Shown here: piece after piece, positions 28,217-33,626 of the stretch | Layout: every line of letters starts with the position of its first letter | Position numbering within the stretch: the stretch's first letter is position 1 | Source: Thioalkalivibrio sulfidiphilus | Lineage (GTDB): Bacteria; Pseudomonadota; Gammaproteobacteria; Ectothiorhodospirales; Ectothiorhodospiraceae | DNA: 33,626 bases | Direction: 5' to 3' | Assembly (NCBI RefSeq): GCF_000377945.1 | Contig: NZ_KB898954.1 | Location: 1 to 33,626 of the forward strand | The notes under the pieces: model-generated | Told to the model about the DNA's origin: nothing | The model's database searches: none | The model's input: only the letters and a program-made list of their open reading frames with translations | Position numbers and translations under genes: made by a program

Positions 28217-29896
28217 TCAGCCGCGTCGCAACAGGGCGATGGCCAGGGCCGAAAGCCCCGCCAGACCGAAAGCCCAGGCCACCCAGGACAGGCCCAGGAC
28301 CCCGGGCCAGTCGGTGCGCAGACCCGCCAGCCCTGCCACCAGCAGAGCGACTGCCCCGGCCACGGCCCAGACCTGTGCCCGGCGCGCACCATGGAGTTCC
28401 TGGCGCAGGCTGTCGAGCTCCAGCCTGAGGGCAGCGTCACGCTCCGTCGCCTGGCCCTGGTTGGCCAAGGCCGCATGCAACAGCTCGGGCATCTCCGGGA
28501 GCTTCTCCAGGATGCGCGGCAGGTGCTTGCGGGCGCCGCGGATCATGGCGCGCAGGCCCACCTGCTCGTCCATCCAGCGCTCGATGAAGGGCTTGGCGGT
28601 CTTCCACAGGTCCAGCTCCGGGTAGAGCTGACGGCCCAGGCCCTCGATGTTGAGCAGGGTCTTCTGCAGCAGCACCAGCTGGGGCTGGACCTGCATGTGG
28701 AAGCGACGCGCGGTCTGGAACAGGCGCAGCAGCACGTGACCGAATGAGATGTCCTTGAGCGGCCTCTGGAAGATGGGTTCACAGACGCTGCGGATGGCCG
28801 ACTCGAACTCGTCCACCCGGGTATCCGCCGGCACCCACCCGGACTCCACGTGCAGTTCCGCCACGCGCCGGTAGTCGCGGTTGAAGAAGGCGTAGAAGTT
28901 CTCCGCCAGGTAGCGCTGGTCGGAGGGCGAGAGGGTGCCGACGATGCCGAAGTCCACGGCCAGGTAACTGGGGTCCTCCGGATGCTCGGCGTTGACGAAG
29001 ATGTTGCCCGGGTGCATGTCGGCATGAAAGAAGTTGTGGCGGAACACCTGGGTGAAGAAGATCTCCACGCCACGCTCGGAGAGCAGTTGCATGTTCACGC
29101 CCCGGGCACGCAGGCTGTCGATGTCCGCCACCGGGATGCCGCTGATGCGTTCCATGACCATCACGTCGCGGCGGGTGTAGTCCCAGTAGACCTCGGGGAT
29201 GTAGAGCAACCGCGAGCCCGCGAAGTTGCGCCGTAGCTGGGTGGCGTTGGCCGCCTCGCGCACCAGGTCCAGCTCGTCGATGATGGTCTTCTCGTATTCC
29301 TGCACCACCTCCACGGGACGCAGGCGCCGGCCCTCGGGCCAGTAGCGTTCGGCCAGTTCCGCGAGGATGTACATGAGCTCCAGGTCCCGGCGGATGACCT
29401 TCTGGATCAGCGGGCGCACCACCTTGACCACCACCTCGCGGCCGTCGTGCAGGCGCGCGCCGTGCACCTGGGCGATGGAGGCCGAAGCGATGGGGGTGTC
29501 GTCGAAGCGGGCGAACAGGGCCCCGATGGGCTGTTCCAGGGAGCGTTCGATGATGGCCCGGGCCTCGCTCACCGGGAACGGCGGCACCCGGTCCTGCAGC
29601 AGCGAAAGCTCGGCGGCGATGTCGTCGGGCAGCAGGTCGCGGCGGGTGGAAAGCATCTGGCCGAACTTGATGAAGATCGGGCCCAGGTCCTCCAGGGTGC
29701 GACGGATGCGCTCGCCGCGCCCGGCACGGTGGCGGCGGAACCAGTTCCAGGGCGCCAGGTACATGAGAAAGCGCAGCGGCCGGAACAGGTGGATGGCAAA
29801 CACCACCTCGTCGAGCCCGTGGCGGATCAGCACCCGGTTGATGGTGACCAGCCGCCACAGCTGGGCGGGGGTGAGCAGCGGTACCGCGCGGCTCAC
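28217..29896 (-). CDS. ubiB: Ubiquinone biosynthesis regulatory protein kinase-like UbiB
   Basis: A 559-residue member of the UbiB/ADCK atypical kinase family, required for ubiquinone synthesis; it probably uses ATPase activity to move or extract lipid-like intermediates. The diagnostic KxGQ motif is KFGQ (77-80) followed by [12 protein letters not shown]. The A-rich loop region ([11 protein letters not shown]), [11 protein letters not shown] and VDFGIVG supply the kinase-like active site. Two C-terminal membrane helices ([17 protein letters not shown] and [18 protein letters not shown]) anchor it to the inner membrane. The start is GTG at 29894-29896, overlapping ubiJ by 4 bp. It is the last gene of ubiE-ubiJ-ubiB. 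Confidence 0.96.
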   Translation of the reverse strand: MSRAVPLLTPAQLWRLVTINRVLIRHGLDEVVFAIHLFRPLRFLMYLAPWNWFRRHRAGRGERIRRTLEDLGPIFIKFGQMLSTRRDLLPDDIAAELSLLQDRVPPFPVSEARAIIERSLEQPIGALFARFDDTPIASASIAQVHGARLHDGREVVVKVVRPLIQKVIRRDLELMYILAELAERYWPEGRRLRPVEVVQEYEKTIIDELDLVREAANATQLRRNFAGSRLLYIPEVYWDYTRRDVMVMERISGIPVADIDSLRARGVNMQLLSERGVEIFFTQVFRHNFFHADMHPGNIFVNAEHPEDPSYLAVDFGIVGTLSPSDQRYLAENFYAFFNRDYRRVAELHVESGWVPADTRVDEFESAIRSVCEPIFQRPLKDISFGHVLLRLFQTARRFHMQVQPQLVLLQKTLLNIEGLGRQLYPELDLWKTAKPFIERWMDEQVGLRAMIRGARKHLPRILEKLPEMPELLHAALANQGQATERDAALRLELDSLRQELHGARRAQVWAVAGAVALLVAGLAGLRTDWPGVLGLSWVAWAFGLAGLSALAIALLRRG

Positions 29897-30537
29897 GGCT
29901 TGTGTTCCCGCAGGATCTGTTCCAGACGGGCGATGCGCGCCTGCAGCCGGTCCACGTCCTCGCGCATCCGGTCCACGTCGTCCATGAAGCCCTCCACCTC
30001 GTCACGAGCGGGCAGGGTGCCGGATTCCTCGCGCAGGTATTCGCCCAGGTCCAGGCGCAGGCTCTCGCCGGCGCGCCTTCCCCAGCCGGTGAAGCCGCGC
30101 ACGGCCTCGCCGACGCGATGGGCGACGAGATCACCGGTGAGCCGGGACAGCCATTCCTCCCAGTCCAGGTCCACGCCCCGCAGCAGGTCGCGAAACTGCT
30201 GACCCAGCCGGGCATCGCCTTCGAGACGCACACCCTCCGGCAGGCGCGTGGTCTCGCCGGCCAGGGCCAGCCGTCCCAGGGCGAAGGGGGAACCGCTGAT
30301 GCGGGTGTCCGGCTCGGCGTCGTAGGCGGTGCTCACCTGCAGGCGGTCGGCGCCGGGGATGAAGTAGAGGGTCGCCTCGGGCAGCGTGAAGCTGAGGGCC
30401 ACCACGCCGCCGTGCATGGCCGCGAGCCGGTCGCGGCTGTCGGGATCCAGTTCCAGGTAGCCGTTCAGCGCCCGTTCCAGGGCGGCGGTGAAGGCGGACA
30501 GTGCGCTCATGTCCATGTGCGTGTCTGCCCCGGCCAT
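29893..30537 (-). CDS. ubiJ: Ubiquinone biosynthesis accessory factor UbiJ (SCP2 domain)
   Basis: A 214-residue protein with an N-terminal SCP2-like lipid-binding domain (about 10-110; [29 protein letters not shown]) and a C-terminal coiled coil ([20 protein letters not shown]). UbiJ holds ubiquinone precursors within the soluble Ubi complex together with UbiK. The gene order ubiE-ubiJ-ubiB is the standard one in gammaproteobacteria and confirms the call. The start at 30537 lies 1 bp after the ubiE stop; in-frame ATGs a few codons later, before [10 protein letters not shown], are also possible and no strong ribosome-binding site decides. The stop overlaps the ubiB start. Confidence 0.92.
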   Translation of the reverse strand: MAGADTHMDMSALSAFTAALERALNGYLELDPDSRDRLAAMHGGVVALSFTLPEATLYFIPGADRLQVSTAYDAEPDTRISGSPFALGRLALAGETTRLPEGVRLEGDARLGQQFRDLLRGVDLDWEEWLSRLTGDLVAHRVGEAVRGFTGWGRRAGESLRLDLGEYLREESGTLPARDEVEGFMDDVDRMREDVDRLQARIARLEQILREHKP

Positions 30538-30538
30538 C

Positions 30539-31288
30539 CTAGAACCGGTAGCCCCGGTGCAGGGCGACGATGCCGCCGGTGAGATTGAAGTAATCGCAGC
30601 GCTCCAGGCCCGCCTGCTCCATCATGGCCTTGAGGGTATCCTGGTCCGGGTGCATGCGGATGCTTTCCGCCAGGTACTGGTAGCTCTCCGCATCGCCCGC
30701 CACCAGCTTGCCCATGAGCGGCAGTGCCTTGAAGGAGTAGAGGTCGTAGACGGGCTTGAGCCCCGGGGTGACCGGGTGGGAGAACTCTAGCACCAGCAGC
30801 TTGCCGCCGGGCTTGAGCACCCGGCGCATGGAGGCCAGCGCCTTGTCCTTGTCGGTGACGTTGCGCAGGCCGAAGGCGATGGTGATCAGATCGAAGTGCT
30901 CGTCGGGGAAGGGCAGGCACTCGGCGTTGCCCTGCACGAAGCGCAGGTTCTCCACCAGGCCCTCGTCGGTGAGCCGGTCGCGGCCCACGTTGAGCATGGA
31001 GGCGTTGATGTCGCAGAGCACCACCTCGCCGGTGGGTCCGGTGAGCCGCGCGAAGCGCGAGGCGAGATCACCGGTGCCGCCGGCCAGGTCCAACACCCGC
31101 TGACCCGGACGCACCGCCGCCATCTCGATGGTGTAGCGCTTCCACAGGCGATGCACACCCATGGACATGAGGTCGTTCATCAGGTCGTACTTGGCCGCCA
31201 CCGAATGGAACACCTCGCCCACCCGGCGCACCTTCTCTTCCTTGGGCACCTGCTTGAAACCGAAATGGGTGGTGTTGTCGTCTGTCAT
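30539..31288 (-). CDS. ubiE: Ubiquinone/menaquinone C-methyltransferase UbiE
   Basis: A 249-residue class I SAM-dependent methyltransferase that carries out the C-methylation step in ubiquinone (and, where present, menaquinone) synthesis. UbiE signatures are complete: [25 protein letters not shown] at the N-terminus, SAM-binding [28 protein letters not shown], and the C-terminal [17 protein letters not shown]. The ATG at 31286-31288 follows an AAGG sequence. It begins the tight ubiE-ubiJ-ubiB cluster. Upstream, a 201-bp gap with a word-repeat hairpin parts it from DUF971. Confidence 0.97.
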   Translation of the reverse strand: MTDDNTTHFGFKQVPKEEKVRRVGEVFHSVAAKYDLMNDLMSMGVHRLWKRYTIEMAAVRPGQRVLDLAGGTGDLASRFARLTGPTGEVVLCDINASMLNVGRDRLTDEGLVENLRFVQGNAECLPFPDEHFDLITIAFGLRNVTDKDKALASMRRVLKPGGKLLVLEFSHPVTPGLKPVYDLYSFKALPLMGKLVAGDAESYQYLAESIRMHPDQDTLKAMMEQAGLERCDYFNLTGGIVALHRGYRF

Positions 31289-31343
31289 CGGGGTGGCCTT
31301 ATGCTCATTGATGTGACTTCTGCCGAGGGTGTTCTGAAAATCG

Positions 31344-31458
31344 AATGGACAGGATGAACAGGATTTGAGCGGATTAACAGGATCATGGAAATCAAATCAT
31401 CAAACTCCTCATTGTTAATCCTGTAAATCCTTTTCAATCCTGTTCATCCTGTCCATTG
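31344..31458. repeat. Word-repeat hairpin (CAGGAT family) upstream of ubiE
   Basis: The left arm (31344-31383) strings together ACAGGAT words: AATGGACAGGATGAACAGGAT, then GGATTAACAGGAT. The right arm (31415-31458) is largely the reverse complement (GTTAATCCTGTAAATCC and CAATCCTGTTCATCCTGTCC). About 30 bp lie between the arms. It occupies most of the gap between DUF971 and ubiE and would lie in the leader of ubiE if transcription runs through. Confidence 0.95.
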
Positions 31459-31489
31459 TTTCAGATCTTCGCAGCAAACAGCCCGGTAC

Positions 31490-31855
31490 TCAGTTAACCT
31501 TGCGCTGGTGGCCCGCATCCGCCAGGCGCTTGAGGTATTTCTGCCACAGGGCATCCTGGTCCTCGCCGATGCGATAGAGGTAGTTCCAGTCGTAGATGCC
31601 CGTGTCGTGGCCGTCGGAGAACACCAGCTTCACCGCGTAGTTGCCCACCGGCTCGATGGCGTTGATATTCACGTCTTCCTTGCCCAGCTGCAGCACTTCC
31701 TGCCCCGGACCGTGGCCGGTCACCTCGGCGGAAGGGGAGTACACCCGCAGGAACTCGCAGGGCAGCTTGTGGCGCACGCCGTTGTCGTAGACCAGCTCCA
31801 GCACCCGGCTCTTCTGGTGCAGATGAATCTCGGTGGGACGGTGTTTAGCTGTCAT
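31490..31855 (-). CDS. DUF971 (gamma-butyrobetaine hydroxylase-like N-terminal domain) protein
   Basis: A 121-residue small cytoplasmic protein consisting of a single DUF971 domain (PTEIHLHQKSRVLELVYDNG, LPCEFLRVYSPSAEV, NYAVKLVFSDGHDTGIYDWNYL). The fold is that of the N-terminal domain of gamma-butyrobetaine hydroxylase; the function is not established, although links to Fe-S handling have been proposed for relatives. It commonly follows hslU in gammaproteobacteria, as here. The ATG at 31853-31855 is directly preceded by a repeat (31856-31883) with no Shine-Dalgarno sequence, so translation may be weak or leaderless. Confidence 0.9.
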   Translation of the reverse strand: MTAKHRPTEIHLHQKSRVLELVYDNGVRHKLPCEFLRVYSPSAEVTGHGPGQEVLQLGKEDVNINAIEPVGNYAVKLVFSDGHDTGIYDWNYLYRIGEDQDALWQKYLKRLADAGHQRKVN

Positions 31856-31883
31856 TTGTCAGTGGTCCGTCGTCAGTGGTTAA
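31856..31883. repeat. GTCAGTGG word repeat abutting the DUF971 start codon
   Basis: TTGTCAGTGGTCCGTCGTCA and a further GTGG share their vocabulary with the repeats at 160-300. The first base lies immediately next to the DUF971 ATG, so the ribosome-binding region is made of repeat. Confidence 0.85.
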
Positions 31884-31895
31884 ATTCAGGTAAAA

Positions 31896-31955
31896 GATAC
31901 AAGGGGCAAGGTACAAGGGAAAAACCGTTTGCCCTTGTACCTTGTATCCTTGCCC
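31896..31955. repeat. Word-repeat hairpin (ACAAGG family) between hslU and DUF971
   Basis: The left arm (31896-31919, GATACAAGGGGCAAGGTAC and more) and right arm (31932-31955) use the words ACAAGG and GGCAAGG in different orders on the two sides. The innermost GGTACAAGGG/CCCTTGTACC gives at least ten perfect pairs around a loop of about 12 bp. It ends 4 bp from the hslU stop. Confidence 0.94.
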
Positions 31956-31959
31956 TGCC

Positions 31960-33294
31960 TTACAGGATATATCGACTCAGATCCTCATCCTGCACCAGCT
32001 CTTCGAGCCGCTCGTCCACGTAGGCGGCGTCGATGCTCACCGGACCCTGGTAATCCGGGGCCTCGAAGGAGATCTGCTCCAGCAGGCGCTCCATCACCGT
32101 GTGCAGGCGACGGGCGCCGATGTTCTCGGTGCGCTCATTGACCCGGGTGGCGATCTCGGCGATGCGCCGCACCCCGTCCTCGGTGAAGTTCACCTCCACG
32201 CCCTCGGTCTTGAGCAGCGCGCTGTACTGCTCGGTGAGCGAGGCGTCCGGCTCGGTGAGGATGCGCACGAAGTCCTCGGCGGTGAGGGCGGACAGCTCCA
32301 CGCGGATGGGCAGGCGGCCCTGCAGCTCCGGGATCAGGTCCGAGGGCTTGGACAGGTGAAACGCACCGGAGGCGATGAACAGGATGTGGTCGGTGCGCAC
32401 CATGCCGAACTTGGTGTTCACGGTGCAGCCCTCCACCAAGGGCAGCAGATCCCGCTGCACGCCCTCGCGGGAGACGTCGGCGCCGCCGTATTCACCGCGC
32501 TTGGCCACCTTGTCGATCTCGTCCAGGAACACGATGCCGTTCTGCTCCACGTTCGCCACGGCACGCAGCTTCAATTCGTCCTGGTTGACCATGCGCGCGG
32601 CCTCTTCATCCGTGAGCAGTTTCATGGCGTCGCGGATCTTGAGCTTGCGGGTCTGGCTGCGCCCGCCGCCGATGTTCTGAAACAGGCTCTGCAACTGGCT
32701 GGCCATCTCCTCCATGCCCGGCGGGGTCATGATCTCCACGCCCACGGGGGTGGCGCTCACCTGGATCTCGATCTCCTTGTCATCCAGCTGGCCCTCGCGC
32801 AGGCGCTTGCGGAATTTCTGCCGCGTCTCGCTCTGCTCCGGCGCGGAGGCCGGCTCGCTCATGAAGCCCGCCTGCCGTGGTGCCGGCAGCAGCACGTCCA
32901 GGATGCGTTCCTCGGCGGCCTCCTCGGCACGGAAGCGCACCTTGTCCATCTCCTGTTCGCGCAGCAGCTTCATAGAGGCATCCACGAGATCCCGGATGAT
33001 GGATTCCACATCGCGGCCCACGTAGCCCACCTCGGTGAACTTGGTGGCCTCCACCTTGATGAAGGGGGCATTGGCCAGCCGCGCCAGGCGCCGGGCGATC
33101 TCGGTCTTGCCCACGCCGGTGGGGCCGATCATGAGGATGTTCTTGGGGGTCACTTCCTGGCGCAGGGCCTCGGGCAGCTGCTGGCGACGCCAGCGGTTGC
33201 GCAAGGCAATGGCCACGGCGCGCTTGGCGTCTTTCTGGCCGACGATGTGCTTGTCCAGTTCCTGGACGATCTCACGGGGGGTCATGTCTGACAT
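31960..33294 (-). CDS. hslU: ATP-dependent protease ATPase subunit HslU (ClpY)
   Basis: A 444-residue AAA+ unfoldase that feeds substrates to the HslV peptidase; a heat-shock protein, and the same length as E. coli HslU (443). Walker A is GPTGVGKT (57-64), the pore motif GYVG is at 90-93, Walker B is [10 protein letters not shown], and the sensor region includes [12 protein letters not shown]. The C-terminal tail LSRYIL is the HslV-docking peptide. The intermediate domain (about 110-245) is present. The ATG at 33292-33294 lacks a clear Shine-Dalgarno sequence because a repeat comes to within 4 bp of it. It is normally only a few bases downstream of hslV; here 221 bp of inserted sequence separate them. 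Confidence 0.98.
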   Translation of the reverse strand: MSDMTPREIVQELDKHIVGQKDAKRAVAIALRNRWRRQQLPEALRQEVTPKNILMIGPTGVGKTEIARRLARLANAPFIKVEATKFTEVGYVGRDVESIIRDLVDASMKLLREQEMDKVRFRAEEAAEERILDVLLPAPRQAGFMSEPASAPEQSETRQKFRKRLREGQLDDKEIEIQVSATPVGVEIMTPPGMEEMASQLQSLFQNIGGGRSQTRKLKIRDAMKLLTDEEAARMVNQDELKLRAVANVEQNGIVFLDEIDKVAKRGEYGGADVSREGVQRDLLPLVEGCTVNTKFGMVRTDHILFIASGAFHLSKPSDLIPELQGRLPIRVELSALTAEDFVRILTEPDASLTEQYSALLKTEGVEVNFTEDGVRRIAEIATRVNERTENIGARRLHTVMERLLEQISFEAPDYQGPVSIDAAYVDERLEELVQDEDLSRYIL

Positions 33295-33298
33295 TTAA

Positions 33299-33332
33299 GG
33301 CAGTCTCAAGTGGCTAGTCTCAAGTGGCAAGG
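33299..33332. repeat. GTGGCTAGTCTCAAGTGGC repeat before hslU
   Basis: Twenty-six bases (33307-33332) are identical to 8921-8946 next to polA. It lies 4 bp upstream of the hslU start codon, and displaces or replaces the ribosome-binding site. Only one arm is present here, without an inverted partner. Confidence 0.93.
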
Positions 33333-33346
33333 TCAAAACCCTGTCC

Positions 33347-33514
33347 CTAGCCCGAATGTTTCATGAATTCGCGCGATGATCGCGCAGGATATTGGCCGCA
33401 CAGGGGATTTTCCGAGGGAGCGCCGTATCGGGCTATACGGCCGACTGAGGAAAATCCCCTGTGCGGTCAAGAGACAAGCGAGGGCGCGCGCAATTCATGA
33501 AACATTCGGGCTAG
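33347..33514. mobile_element. 168-bp nested inverted-repeat element (MITE-like) between hslV and hslU
   Basis: Terminal inverted repeats of 23 perfect bases (33347-33369 with 33492-33514) begin CTAGCCCGAATGTTTCATG. Inside is a second perfect 18-bp inverted repeat (33396-33413 with 33449-33466, CCGCACAGGGGATTTTCC), and at the centre CCGTAT/ATACGG (33423-33428 with 33435-33440). A further small dyad GCGCGAT/ATCGCGC lies at 33371-33385. There is no open reading frame of note. CTAG at both ends may be a duplicated target. It starts 1 bp after the hslV stop codon. A non-autonomous transposable element is the simplest explanation; a transposase of matching ends would have to be elsewhere. Confidence 0.8.
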
Positions 33515-33515
33515 A

Positions 33516-33626
33516 TTACATCTCCTCGATGGTGAGGTGACGGTTGGTGTAGATGCAGATGTCGGCGGCGATGTTGAGCGCGCGCTCGGCGATCTCCCGG
33601 GCGGACAGCTCGGTGTTGTCCAGCAG
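33516..33626 (-). CDS. hslV: ATP-dependent protease peptidase subunit HslV, C-terminal part only
   Basis: The last 36 residues and TAA stop of a minus-strand gene that continues beyond the right edge. The translation contains [20 protein letters not shown] and [10 protein letters not shown], matching the end of HslV (ClpQ), the threonine peptidase partner of HslU. The active-site N-terminal Thr lies outside the window. It is upstream of hslU in the usual hslVU order, but an inserted element follows its stop codon. Confidence 0.95.
   Translation of the reverse strand: MLDNTELSAREIAERALNIAADICIYTNRHLTIEEM

Overview
This is a GC-rich, gene-dense chromosomal segment from a gammaproteobacterium. 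Gene content (system II cytochrome c biogenesis beside a dihaem cytochrome c4, polA convergent with engB, hslVU with DUF971, ubiE, ubiJ and ubiB, and a DUF2782/ThrB-like pair) suggests a Chromatiales/Ectothiorhodospiraceae-type organism such as Thioalkalivibrio. That placement is inferred from synteny and protein likeness; no database was searched.

Layout. 1-3 kb: start of a PfkB-family sugar kinase, a soluble diguanylate cyclase and an EEP-fold phosphodiesterase/nuclease, all minus strand. 2.7-7.6 kb: DsbA-like oxidoreductase, CcsA and ResB/CcsB (haem delivery and thiol redox for c-type cytochromes) and cytochrome c4, minus strand. 7.8-11.7 kb: engB (+) convergent with polA (-). The gap between them holds two tandem minus-strand small RNA genes, each with three stem-loops, its own intrinsic terminator and a sigma-E/AlgU-like promoter. 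This is the chromosomal position of Spot 42 in enterics and ErsA in Pseudomonas. 12.0-14.0 kb: LOG-family protein, DUF2782 protein, and a homoserine-kinase-like protein that has lost its catalytic residues. 14.2-19.1 kb: a complete DSF quorum-sensing cluster, with rpfF (+) convergent with rpfC and rpfG (-) as in Xanthomonas; rpfC carries a one-base frameshift. 19.3-25.7 kb: uvrD (-) divergent from sucA-sucB (+) around a near-perfect 20-bp palindrome. 25.8-28.0 kb: a membrane diguanylate cyclase followed 12 bp later by a PhnD-like periplasmic binding protein. 28.2-33.6 kb: ubiB, ubiJ, ubiE, DUF971, hslU and the end of hslV, all minus strand.

Two themes join the parts. The first is signalling: two GGDEF cyclases, an HD-GYP phosphodiesterase under DSF control, and two C-rich-loop small RNAs, one of which has a loop complementary to the rpfC ribosome-binding site. 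The second is intergenic repeats: at least nine gaps hold short-word repeats, each with its own vocabulary and often folded as an inverted pair. They sit just after stop codons or just before start codons. A separate 168-bp nested inverted-repeat element (MITE-like) splits hslV from hslU.

The strongest candidates for something undescribed are the paired C-rich sRNAs with envelope-stress-type promoters, and the word-repeat hairpins, which share an architecture but not a sequence.
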